From assembly GCA_001460835.1 (NCBI GenBank), contig CYKH01001755.1, positions 4,929 to 60,037 on the forward strand: a stretch of DNA of 55,109 bases. Direction: 5' to 3'. The position numbers were made by a program, and so were the translations under genes. Shown in pieces: positions 19,007 to 27,964 of the stretch (within the stretch, counting starts at the first letter, position 1; each line of letters starts with the position of its first letter). Source of the DNA: Bodo saltans (taxonomy: Eukaryota; Euglenozoa; Kinetoplastea; Eubodonida; Bodonidae). Under the pieces are notes generated by a model. The model ran no database searches. It was given only the letters and a program-made list of their open reading frames with translations, and was not told the DNA's origin.

Positions 19007-22000
19007 ATGTCGACTGTCAAGCGTCACCGCACTGAGGAAGCGCCCGCTAGCCAGCACGATGATGATGGTGACAACAACGAGTCGAACGGCCCCTCCCTCG
19101 CAGATTCGATTGGCATCTCCGCCAAGACACTAGAACTTGTCGCGAACACGTTCGCTACCACCAACAAAGCAGCCTTTGACGCCATGCAAGCATCCAGTCG
19201 ACGCGTCATTGAGCATCCCCTTACCGCTGCTATGGAGGACCTCGCCACGATGACGAAGGTTGCCGTCACTGCTACTGGTCATATGATCACATCCAGCGAA
19301 CGTTGCCGCACTGCAACGAATGACGTGGAGCACCTTCGTGCCGAAATTGCTCTTCGCGATGAAACGTTGCGTACGCAGCTTAGCACTGTGACGCATGCAT
19401 TGAGCCGAACAGCTGCCCATAACGGAACCATCGTCGCAGCTGCACTCCCAGCGTTGGCAAAGAATACGAGTATGTGGCAGCGACAGTGCGAGCGCCTGAC
19501 AACTGCACTGACATCGGTCCGCGAAGCATCTGCCGTCGAAGAAAGTAAACTCCGTGAACAAGTCCGCGCGTTGGAGAAGCAGGTGGCGGATGGACGACTC
19601 CGTGCTGCTCGTTTGCAAGCATCACTCAATTGTGCTTCCAACGCGGCGGCTGGCCATCAACAAGAAGTCGTAGGACTTGTTCAAGTCATGGAACAGGTTG
19701 TCAAGCGCACTCGAGAGAATGCCGGGTGTATCGTAGACCTCGCACGGTCCCGTGCTCAGGTGCGCAAACTTCAAAAATACATGACCCTGAAGGACATCGC
19801 TGCCGCCATGGTGTTGCCAGACGACGAAGGGCAACAAACAACTGCAACATTGGAACCAGTTTCGATCGAAGCGGCGGCTGCCTTACATGTGGACGAAGGA
19901 CTTCCGCCCGCCCCGATGGTTCGCCCCTCAATGCCAGGTGCCGCGGTGAAAGCCGTCGCCCCAAGCTTCTACGCACTACGCGTGCTCCAGCACAAAGACA
20001 TTTCCATCGCGGAGCTCGTGGACGATTGGCTGCTTCAAGGAGAGAAGATCATTTCGCTCGAGGGAAATTTGACGCACTGCACCACGGCCCTTGAGAAGCT
20101 CCAACGTGAAGCCACCAAGACGCACTCCTTGTACAGCGAGGAGCGTCGTCGTCGCGAGGCCGAAGAGCGCCGTGTCGCCGAACTTCAACGTCAGAGGCTT
20201 GTGGGAGCAGGCTCTGGCAATGCTGCCATGGCTGAGTTCGACAAGATTCGTCTCCAGGTCAGCACTCTTATGGACACAAATGCGATTATTACCGTTCAAC
20301 TGCGCCATGCACGTGAGGACAGTTTGAGCGCTGAGCGCGACGCCGAAACATTTCGCGCAGCGATCCGAGACTTGAAATCAGCCGGGCAAGAGGACGCTGT
20401 TGTGCAAGCTGTGTCGGCAATGAAGTTGCATTTTGAGCGAGAAGCATCGCGTTTGTGTAAGGAGCACGTCCGTGTCGCAACTGCGCTGGAAGAAGCCAAT
20501 CAGAAAATTGAAGCATCTCAATCGCGCATCCAGGTCGAACGTGCCGCTCGTGAGCAACAACAGACTGCGTTTGAGGCAACGTCTCTCGCTCTGCAAGAGT
20601 CCGAAAAACTTCTTAGCCGTGTTCTTACGGCCAGCAACGCAAACAGCAAACGTGCAGCGCAAAAAGATGCGTCGTCGGCAATGGAGCTTCTTGCTCATTC
20701 AGAAGAACACAAGGCAGCTGCTGGGGATTCCCACAGCCAAAAATGTCGAGGTACGACGTCGTCTGTCTCCTCCTCGGAGGTCTATGCGCAGTTGGAGGAC
20801 GTCGCAAACACATTGCGAGCATTGTATGCAGAAACTCGAATCAACAGTAATCACAAGCATGGTGTTGCCACGACACAATCGGCGGCAGCACCACCTGATA
20901 TCTACGTCCAGGAGGAACTTCGACGTGCGTTGCATGCTGCCTTGACCTTTACCACGGTGCTTATGGAGGGTGACATCGAAAGCAGGAAGTACATGGTCAA
21001 TGCTCACATCGCCGATGCCCAGGCAATCTGCACACTGCATGAAGAACTGAAACGAACTCAAAATCAACTTGAAAAGGCGACCTTGGATTTGGAGAAGAGC
21101 CAAGAGTTCATCGAACGACACGGATTGCGTGCTGTCGAGGCAGTTCTTATGCACGAGCTTGAACAGCCAGATCCGTCGTCCCCTACAACAGCTTCGTCGC
21201 CCAGTCGTGGAAAGCGTGGTGACGGTGGTGGTGCGTTGCTGGCACAAGAAGAGCTTCACACACTCCGAGCCCAGCTCCAAGAGCAAACGATTACAGCTGC
21301 GCGGCTGAAGAAAGAACTTGAAGCGCGCGAGCAGGCACTTGAAACCCTTTCACACAACTTTAGAAAGAGCAAGGCGATTGAGTTGGCTGCCTCCAAACGC
21401 GCAGATCTGTGGAAGAGTGCTTTGGATTCTGAGCGCGGTGCGTTGCGTTCACTCGGCTCCATCTTGCGAAGCGTTACCATTGCAAAGGCGAAACATTCTG
21501 TCAGTGGCACCGCAGGCGATGAAGAAGGAAGAAAAGAGGTTGCGATTGGCATCGAGGACGTCGATGGTCGTGCGCCAGCTTTGAGCAATCTGGTCACCTC
21601 CAAGCACAACAACAACCAGTCGCAGCAGACAGGCGCCAACGAGAACGAAGAAGACGGCGACAACAACACCAGTGCTGCTTTGGAGAAGGAGCACATCGAC
21701 ATTGACGACGATGAAGACGACGTAGCGACAGAAGCTGTTGAGGGCGTTGCGGAAGACGAAGATGTTGACGACGTCGGTGAACATCAGAGCACCGCCGCTG
21801 TTCGTGGAGATGACGACGATGTTGAGATTTTCTCCGTGACCCCAGTGGTCACAGATGTTGTGTCTACTGAAGGCGCTGACGAGGAGGAGGGCGACAACGC
21901 CGTTGCAATGCGTTACGAAGATATCGACGACGATCCGCTTGCTCTCGTAGAACTGAGCGACTTACCCTCGGGGCCGCTCACTGCAGATGCGCTGGCTCCC

Positions 22001-22798
22001 CTCATTGAGGTTCTTACGACTGTGACCCAAACACTTGGCAGCATTAAAACTGGACTTGACGTCCTGGTAAACCCGACAAAACCTTCTTCGTCGTCTGCAG
22101 CTCTCGCGAGCCTCACGGCGGAGGGAGCTGATGGAAACTCTTCTTCCGCCGCAACCTCTCTCAAAGAAATCGTTGAAGAGCGCATTGTAAACGAAGGCAT
22201 AGCATCTGTCGGTACTTTGGTGCAAGAAATTTACGAAACTTCAGGCGTCATCCGTCGGCAACGTGCAGCGTTGGCCGGGGCGGACGCAGCGCAGCAGTCA
22301 GAAACGCATCAGCTCATGATTGACGCACTGAAACGAAAATGTTCAGCGCTAGAGGAAGCTCGCCTCGCCCAAGAAGCCGCTTCTGCCGCAGCATTAAGCG
22401 AGCTTCAACTTGGTAAGGACAAGGTAGAAGCAGAATTGCAGAATGCACTTCGTTCTCGTGATCAGCTGCTTCTTGAGCGCGATCGGGCTCAATCTGCTCT
22501 TGCGGCGAACGCCGTCAACGCAGCGAAGGACCACGCTCTTCAACAACAACTTATGGACGCAGGAAAGCGGTATGAGGGAATAGTGGCGGAATTTGAGGCA
22601 TTCAAAAAGCAGTCCACAGAGCAAAATGGAAAGCTGTTGCACTTCGTCAAAGTTCTTCAGGGACGGCTCGAGTCGTCCTCGAACACAACTCCCCAGGCAC
22701 AGCAGCAACCTGGGGGAGGGGCACCAAACAGTCAACCTCAGCCACCCGTTGCTGCCGATGCTGTTGGGAATCCGCCACAACCAAACCCGTCGTCCTAA
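19007..22798 (+). CDS. Large coiled-coil protein with central acidic region
   Basis: The protein has 1263 residues and an ATG at 19007. An AG acceptor candidate lies at about 18969-18970 after a pyrimidine-rich stretch. Nearly the whole length is predicted helix: coiled coils at about 90-270, 330-590, 650-830 and 1075-1220. A very acidic segment lies at about 870-985 (for example DIDDDEDDVATEAVEGVAED). The N-terminus starts MSTVKRHRTEEA, and the tail is Pro/Gln-rich. The basic start and long coils recall BRE1-type ubiquitin ligases, but the C-terminal RING is absent, so I do not use that name. No enzyme motif or membrane segment is seen. Confidence 0.8.
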   Translation: MSTVKRHRTEEAPASQHDDDGDNNESNGPSLADSIGISAKTLELVANTFATTNKAAFDAMQASSRRVIEHPLTAAMEDLATMTKVAVTATGHMITSSERCRTATNDVEHLRAEIALRDETLRTQLSTVTHALSRTAAHNGTIVAAALPALAKNTSMWQRQCERLTTALTSVREASAVEESKLREQVRALEKQVADGRLRAARLQASLNCASNAAAGHQQEVVGLVQVMEQVVKRTRENAGCIVDLARSRAQVRKLQKYMTLKDIAAAMVLPDDEGQQTTATLEPVSIEAAAALHVDEGLPPAPMVRPSMPGAAVKAVAPSFYALRVLQHKDISIAELVDDWLLQGEKIISLEGNLTHCTTALEKLQREATKTHSLYSEERRRREAEERRVAELQRQRLVGAGSGNAAMAEFDKIRLQVSTLMDTNAIITVQLRHAREDSLSAERDAETFRAAIRDLKSAGQEDAVVQAVSAMKLHFEREASRLCKEHVRVATALEEANQKIEASQSRIQVERAAREQQQTAFEATSLALQESEKLLSRVLTASNANSKRAAQKDASSAMELLAHSEEHKAAAGDSHSQKCRGTTSSVSSSEVYAQLEDVANTLRALYAETRINSNHKHGVATTQSAAAPPDIYVQEELRRALHAALTFTTVLMEGDIESRKYMVNAHIADAQAICTLHEELKRTQNQLEKATLDLEKSQEFIERHGLRAVEAVLMHELEQPDPSSPTTASSPSRGKRGDGGGALLAQEELHTLRAQLQEQTITAARLKKELEAREQALETLSHNFRKSKAIELAASKRADLWKSALDSERGALRSLGSILRSVTIAKAKHSVSGTAGDEEGRKEVAIGIEDVDGRAPALSNLVTSKHNNNQSQQTGANENEEDGDNNTSAALEKEHIDIDDDEDDVATEAVEGVAEDEDVDDVGEHQSTAAVRGDDDDVEIFSVTPVVTDVVSTEGADEEEGDNAVAMRYEDIDDDPLALVELSDLPSGPLTADALAPLIEVLTTVTQTLGSIKTGLDVLVNPTKPSSSSAALASLTAEGADGNSSSAATSLKEIVEERIVNEGIASVGTLVQEIYETSGVIRRQRAALAGADAAQQSETHQLMIDALKRKCSALEEARLAQEAASAAALSELQLGKDKVEAELQNALRSRDQLLLERDRAQSALAANAVNAAKDHALQQQLMDAGKRYEGIVAEFEAFKKQSTEQNGKLLHFVKVLQGRLESSSNTTPQAQQQPGGGAPNSQPQPPVAADAVGNPPQPNPSS

Positions 22799-22914
22799 CA
22801 CAGGAGCACTCTGAACATAGGCGTCCATTTTAAAGAAAAGAAGAAGAGGAAAAGGAATATGAGCCGTTGAGTAACCTATCAACCAACAAATTCACGCATT
22901 TGTCGTTGCAAGGA

Positions 22915-22975
22915 CCGTTTTCTTTGTTTTTCGTTCAACTCATTGTGTTTGTTTTTCTTTGTATGCGCTCTTAAG
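22915..22975 (+). promoter_or_regulatory. Probable trans-splice acceptor for LC8
   Basis: A T-rich tract (gtttgtttttctttgtatgc) ends in ctcttaag, AG at 22974-22975, 46 bases before the LC8 ATG. Confidence 0.45.
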
Positions 22976-23020
22976 AATAGAAAGGAAAGTAACTGAGTTA
23001 GGACTGTCTGATCTCATCAA

Positions 23021-23290
23021 ATGGCTGAGCGCAAACCCAACATTAAGTTCGCCGACATTAGCGACGACATGCAGAACGATGCGGTAGAGGTGGCCACGAA
23101 GGCGATCCAGGAGCATCAAATGGAAAAGGATATCGCCGCGCACATCAAGCGCGAGTTTGATAAGAAGCACAGCCCCACGTGGCAATGTATCGTAGGCAGA
23201 CAATTCGGAGCAGACGTGGTCCACGAGAGCAAGCACTTCGTGTACTTCTACCTTGGTCAGATTGCTGTGCTTCTCTGGAAGACTGGCTAG
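23021..23290 (+). CDS. DYNLL: Dynein light chain LC8-type
   Basis: This 89-residue protein is full length for LC8. It matches the family throughout, with [58 protein letters not shown] and [17 protein letters not shown]8 forms a dimer that binds short TQT-type motifs. It acts in axonemal and cytoplasmic dynein and as a general dimerisation hub. The key strand residues around GADVVHE and the C-terminal Y-x-Y/F-L-GQ-A-LLWK are intact. Flanking genes encode long coiled-coil proteins, which are typical kinds of LC8 client, though no direct link is shown. Confidence 0.97.
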   Translation: MAERKPNIKFADISDDMQNDAVEVATKAIQEHQMEKDIAAHIKREFDKKHSPTWQCIVGRQFGADVVHESKHFVYFYLGQIAVLLWKTG

Positions 23291-23664
23291 AGAGGAACAA
23301 ACAATAAACTTGTGTGCAGCTGCTACGTTTCACGGCTCGCTCGCTCAGCTTCGCAGATTTTGTTTCATACCTTCTTTTTGGGCGCGGCAACGCGTGTTTT
23401 GTAGATCAAAAAAGAAAAAATAGCGCCGAGCCACACACCCTGCTCAACAAAGAGATGAAACAGAAATGAGAAAAAAAATGTATTTGTGACTACTCTCCCT
23501 TTTGAAAGCAAAAAATACAAAACAAACTTTTTTTGAAGATCATCTTAGGCACCTTCATTTTTTCGCTGGACGTTCCACAGTGTGTTGCAGTTTGGCGAAG
23601 CGTGACATCATCAAACGTTTTCCGCTTCCTTTTGTTTTTTTTTTGTTGTTCGCTTTCAAGAAAA
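23291..23664. other. 374-base intergenic region
   Basis: I see no gene here. It contains A-rich runs near 23405-23420 and 23470 and the pyrimidine tract of the next gene. The frame upstream of 23665 is open only from a TTG and is a translation of that tract. Confidence 0.6.
23617..23660 (+). promoter_or_regulatory. Probable trans-splice acceptor that fixes the start at 23665
   Basis: The tract ttttccgcttccttttgttt and the T run after it end in gctttcaag, AG at 23659-23660. The first ATG follows after only four bases. This argues against any start further upstream. Confidence 0.6.
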
Positions 23665-26600
23665 ATGTCGATCGAGTCTCCACCACCCGTAGCATTGTCT
23701 CTCGATGACCCTGTAGACAAGAAACTTGAACAAATAGCAGCACGAGAGTTACGCGTTGTTAAGAAAGAAAAAGACGTGCAGGCCAAAGCAGCTGAGCTCG
23801 ACCGAAAGTTGAAAGCTGCCGACGAGCAAGAAGAAAAACTTGGTACTATTGCTCAGCGTGAGCTTGCACTGGAACAAGCCACCCATGCACTTCAAGCATC
23901 GCAGAAAGACCTCAAACGGAAAGAGAAAACAACAAAAGATGCAGAGCATGCGGTCAATGAGCGTGACCGTCAATCCATCGAACGAGAGAGTGCCTGCGCC
24001 GCGCTTGAGAAAAAAATGAACACGCGCGAAAAACAGCTTGATGAACGAGATGCAAAGTCAAAAGATGAAATTGCTCACGCTCAGAAGCTCGCAGCTGACG
24101 CCACCACTCGATTTCAACGCTTGGAAGCCGATGAACAGGATCTCAAACGCAGAACCGACGAATTGCAGACCACTGACAAGCTTATTCGCAGAAGAGAACA
24201 AGCTATCACTGAAGATGAGCAGGAAGCAGCTCGCCGGCAAAAAGAACTGCGGGAAAGGGAAGAAGCAAATGAGAAAATGAATCAGACATTGCAAGTGCGC
24301 CAAGCAGCTCTTACGCAACGTGAACTTCAGAATCAGAGCGAACGAGAACGACTGTCAAAACTCTCAAAACAGCTCGCTGATGAAGAAAAGGCCAGAACAT
24401 CAGAAATTGAGCACCTGACGGCACTGCGAGAAGAACTACAGCGAGTGCAAACCGCCGCAGAAGAAGCGAAGCATATTGCCACCAGAGAACAGGACGAAGC
24501 TTCGGTTAAGATCACCGAAGCAAATTCAAAGCACAACATCGTAGAAAAACAAATGTTAGAGCTCGTCCAGTTGCAACGCGAACTCAGTGCCACGAAAGCT
24601 GAACTCAGTCAAACGGACTCTGATTTGAAGAAACGAGAGCGTCGGCTCGTCACGGATGCGCGCGAGCTCGAGAACAACACCATCGTGTTCAATCACAAGA
24701 AACGCGAATTCGAAGCAGCCCTTGCAAAATTCCAACAAGACACACTGGACCTCGCCAACAAACGTCAAGAACTCACCAATGAAGAAGCAGAGTTTCGTCA
24801 AACGCAAGCGAGACATGAAAAAGACTTCGCCGCGCTCGCCCACATGGAAGCGAACCTCAAGCGCAAGAGTGAGAATGTGGCAAAGAAAGAAGCTGAGCTC
24901 GTTCAGTGGCTCAGGGAAGTGGAATGGAGGGAGGTGGTCCTTGGGGATCGCGAAGCCAACGTAGATCGTGAGCCCATCCCCCTCACCGTCTCCGCATCAA
25001 CGGTTGGTGGTTTTCCCACCGCGTCCATGGATGCGAAGCGGGGCTCTATTGCCGGTGGCGGCGCACTCACAAACGCAAGTTTTGCTAGCGCGAATGATGC
25101 CACTGGTTTAGGAATTGGAGCACGAAAGCAGAGCACCGTGAAGCTCAACGGCGACGTGCCTGCAACGCGTGTAGAGATTATGGAAGACCAAGAAGAGCGA
25201 AAGGCGTACGGACGAGCGTTGGTGGACGTACAACTCAGGAGGCTCAAGGATCGTTACGTCAGTGCTCAGCTGAAATGGGCAACGTTGGAAGTGTCACAAC
25301 AGCAACCAGGAGGCACCGCCTCTTCCTCAGCGGGAGCGTCTGCGCAGAAAACTGTGAGTCCTCAACGCGGAGGAGGGACGCCGTCAGGCAAACAGCGGCC
25401 CAAGCAGTCAGCAGCCAATGGGAAGTCCGTATCTGGCACAAAGATTGGAGCAGCTGACAGTGCTGCAGCCTCCGCAATGAGAGTGTGGACCAAGGCTGGC
25501 ATTAGTGTTGCCAGTCAACAAACGCATGAAGAAGAAGTTCGTCGTGCGACTGCCTTAGAGTCGCAGCGGCGTCTCGTTCATCGTCTCAGTGTTGAGCTTC
25601 TACGCGCCCTTGCAAAGATGCGCACGTTTGACCCCAACGAGCCCGATGACAGTCCTGAGAAAATCCAAGAATCGTCCCTTTTCACCGACCAAGAAAAAAC
25701 GGTCGTGACCTTCGCCGTCAATTTTGAGTTTTTGATGAAGCACATCGAAGTTTCTGTGTCCAACGTCCTTAACACGTGCCCCTTCGACGCCAAAGATTGC
25801 GCAGTAGATGCGAAAGATCTTCTAGACAAAGCACTAAAATGGTGGGAAGGTCAGCGAGTCAAACTGACAGATCGACTCCAGCAACTTCTGCTGGATCGAA
25901 AGAAATTTTTGACGTCTGCCACCGAGATTTTAGAGAAACATCAAAACGAAATTGTGCCCCGGCGTGGTGCTGATGACAACGGCAACAGCAACGGGCCTTC
26001 GTTGCCTTCAGAAGCGTCACTTGCTGTAGCAGCAACCAACACGCTAGCAGCAGATAAAAAGCCTGTGAAGCAACCACGTGAAGTCTCCTCGGTATCGAGG
26101 CTATCAGGCAGCGGCGGTGACGACAGCGACGCCGACATCGCCTCGAGTCAAGTAGTGAGCCCTGCGAACGATCGTATGCGTTTCAATATTTCACCACCAG
26201 GCTCCCTCACTACCATCAAATCTCCACCGCAGCAAGCCATTCGCGACGGCGACGATGAAGAATTCTTCTCATCCCCAGGTGGCGCTGGTGGTATGGGCAG
26301 ACGACGGCAGAGCCTGGTGGACCACTGTGCTGAGTCACCCATCTTGGCGCCCGTGAGTGGTCCCACAATCCGTGCGAATAAGTTGAAAACAATCGAAATG
26401 GACGCGATCGCATTCCGAAAGCGTAGAGAGAGTAGCGCGACAGCTGCGATCGCTGCTGACCAACAACCAAAGGAAGGTTTTGTTGGTACGGCACTTGAAC
26501 GAAAGTTTTCGATTCGATCGCAACAGCATTCTAGCGGACTTGTGCTTGCAGCATCCACCAGCCCACCGCCACGGTACCCTGCCGCCTCCGCTGCTCATGG

Positions 26601-27591
26601 TAACGAAAGCGATGATGACTCTGACGCGGAGGAAAATGGGGACGAGAGAAACAAGAAGCCGACCAACGCATCATTCCCGTTTTCGTCTTTCCGCAACAAG
26701 CAATCCTCTGCTGGCAGTCAACGCGGCAAAACCACCGGAGGTAGTCGTACCTCACCGCCTCCACTTCCCCACCATGCCCGCGAGTTCCCGGTGGTGGACT
26801 CAACCCTCCTTTTTACTCGACCAGGATCGTCGCAAGAAGCACAGGAGCGCAATGCGAAAGCAACCCCGTTTGGCACCCTGTCTGAAGACGTTGTGACATG
26901 CTTGATGCGCACTGGACGGGCACAATCTGCGGAGCCGGCATCGCTAGGAAAACCATCGTCAGCAGGAGGATCGCGGCTTGGGATGAGCCCCCAGCAACAG
27001 CGCGGCCCCACTGTTGGAGGTGGCGGCGGTTCGCGCCCAGTTGTTCTTTCCCCAGGTCGGGGCTTCACGCCAAACTCTACAGCGTCCAAAGGTGCAAGGC
27101 AACAACACGTTCTTGGGCACAGCTTTCAGCCTCCTGCCATTTGGGACTCTGAGCATCCCAGAACAATTCCACTGATTATGCTCCAACGACAGAACATGCT
27201 GGCCGGCGCTGCTGCCACGTCGTCGTCCCCTTTTGCATCTCACGACTTTGAAACATTGTCATCACCACCGTGGGGTCAAGGGGTGGACGATGCTTTGTAC
27301 TCGACGAGCCCCACCGCAGGAACTAGCAAAGCAGGAGCAGGGCGAGTCTCACCAGATCGTGCCAGCACGCCCACTCGTCGCTCGACGAACTCTCCGCTGC
27401 TGCCACCACCGTCCCCAACGCTTGGAGCTGGAAGTCCCCATTCCTTCTCAACGCCAGTTCACGGAAGTCGACATCATCATTCTGCTCAACCGCAACTTCT
27501 GCAAGGGTCCCTCACGACTGTGAGCTCTCCTTACCTTGACCGCATCATGTCTGCGACAGCTCAAAAGAAGTTGCTCGCAACGTCAAAGTGA
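23665..27591 (+). CDS. Coiled-coil protein, long N-terminal coil
   Basis: This is a 1308-residue protein starting MSIESPPPVALSLDDP at ATG 23665. Residues about 20-430 form an almost unbroken, highly charged coiled coil rich in K/E/R (for example KLGTIAQRELALEQATHALQ). A linker with Ser/Gly follows. Residues about 530-570 and 640-760 contain two further helical segments, the second with SLFTDQEKTVVTFAVNFEFL and KALKWWEGQRVKLTDRLQQL. The C-terminal 540 residues are Ser/Pro/Gly-rich with many SP and TP sites, suggesting phosphorylation. The family is not recognised; a cytoskeletal or flagellar scaffold is plausible. Confidence 0.8.
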   Translation: MSIESPPPVALSLDDPVDKKLEQIAARELRVVKKEKDVQAKAAELDRKLKAADEQEEKLGTIAQRELALEQATHALQASQKDLKRKEKTTKDAEHAVNERDRQSIERESACAALEKKMNTREKQLDERDAKSKDEIAHAQKLAADATTRFQRLEADEQDLKRRTDELQTTDKLIRRREQAITEDEQEAARRQKELREREEANEKMNQTLQVRQAALTQRELQNQSERERLSKLSKQLADEEKARTSEIEHLTALREELQRVQTAAEEAKHIATREQDEASVKITEANSKHNIVEKQMLELVQLQRELSATKAELSQTDSDLKKRERRLVTDARELENNTIVFNHKKREFEAALAKFQQDTLDLANKRQELTNEEAEFRQTQARHEKDFAALAHMEANLKRKSENVAKKEAELVQWLREVEWREVVLGDREANVDREPIPLTVSASTVGGFPTASMDAKRGSIAGGGALTNASFASANDATGLGIGARKQSTVKLNGDVPATRVEIMEDQEERKAYGRALVDVQLRRLKDRYVSAQLKWATLEVSQQQPGGTASSSAGASAQKTVSPQRGGGTPSGKQRPKQSAANGKSVSGTKIGAADSAAASAMRVWTKAGISVASQQTHEEEVRRATALESQRRLVHRLSVELLRALAKMRTFDPNEPDDSPEKIQESSLFTDQEKTVVTFAVNFEFLMKHIEVSVSNVLNTCPFDAKDCAVDAKDLLDKALKWWEGQRVKLTDRLQQLLLDRKKFLTSATEILEKHQNEIVPRRGADDNGNSNGPSLPSEASLAVAATNTLAADKKPVKQPREVSSVSRLSGSGGDDSDADIASSQVVSPANDRMRFNISPPGSLTTIKSPPQQAIRDGDDEEFFSSPGGAGGMGRRRQSLVDHCAESPILAPVSGPTIRANKLKTIEMDAIAFRKRRESSATAAIAADQQPKEGFVGTALERKFSIRSQQHSSGLVLAASTSPPPRYPAASAAHGNESDDDSDAEENGDERNKKPTNASFPFSSFRNKQSSAGSQRGKTTGGSRTSPPPLPHHAREFPVVDSTLLFTRPGSSQEAQERNAKATPFGTLSEDVVTCLMRTGRAQSAEPASLGKPSSAGGSRLGMSPQQQRGPTVGGGGGSRPVVLSPGRGFTPNSTASKGARQQHVLGHSFQPPAIWDSEHPRTIPLIMLQRQNMLAGAAATSSSPFASHDFETLSSPPWGQGVDDALYSTSPTAGTSKAGAGRVSPDRASTPTRRSTNSPLLPPPSPTLGAGSPHSFSTPVHGSRHHHSAQPQLLQGSLTTVSSPYLDRIMSATAQKKLLATSK

Positions 27592-27964
27592 CAAGGAAGA
27601 AATTTTATCTAGGTAGAGAAAACCAGCACACGCTTTCTTCTTTTTTGCTTTGATACACCATAGCAAAACATAAAGAGCTGATGCTGCCTTGTTCATGTTG
27701 TATTTATGTTTTTTTTCTTTTATCTTTCCAGTCGTTATTTTTCCTCCTCTAGTTGGACTGCTGCCGCGCGCACAGATTTGTACCGCAACGAATCAGAGGT
27801 CAACGAACAAAGCAAACAAACATCGTCCTTGAATTTCGAACTGTCGAATAAAATCACCCCCACGGGGGTCTTTTTTCTCTCTTGCAAAACAACTAAGTTT
27901 TGGCGGTTGCGACTTAAGCTAAACTGACAAGAAATTCCAAAGCGTCTTCTGATTTGTTTTTGTT
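27592..27964. other. 373-base intergenic region
   Basis: I see no gene here. A good acceptor-like site, a T-rich tract ending in tatctttccag with AG at 27730-27731, lies 234 bases before the ATG at 27965, and no ATG occurs between them. An ACCCCC/GGGGGT inverted repeat followed by T residues sits near 27858. Confidence 0.55.

Noticed and set aside
19007-22798. Identification as the ubiquitin ligase BRE1
   Set aside because: The basic N-terminus and long coils are suggestive, but the C-terminal RING finger that defines BRE1 is absent.
27855-27885. A bacterial-type terminator: ACCCCC/GGGGGT followed by T residues
   Set aside because: The loop would be only two bases, and the genome is eukaryotic with splice-coupled 3' processing.
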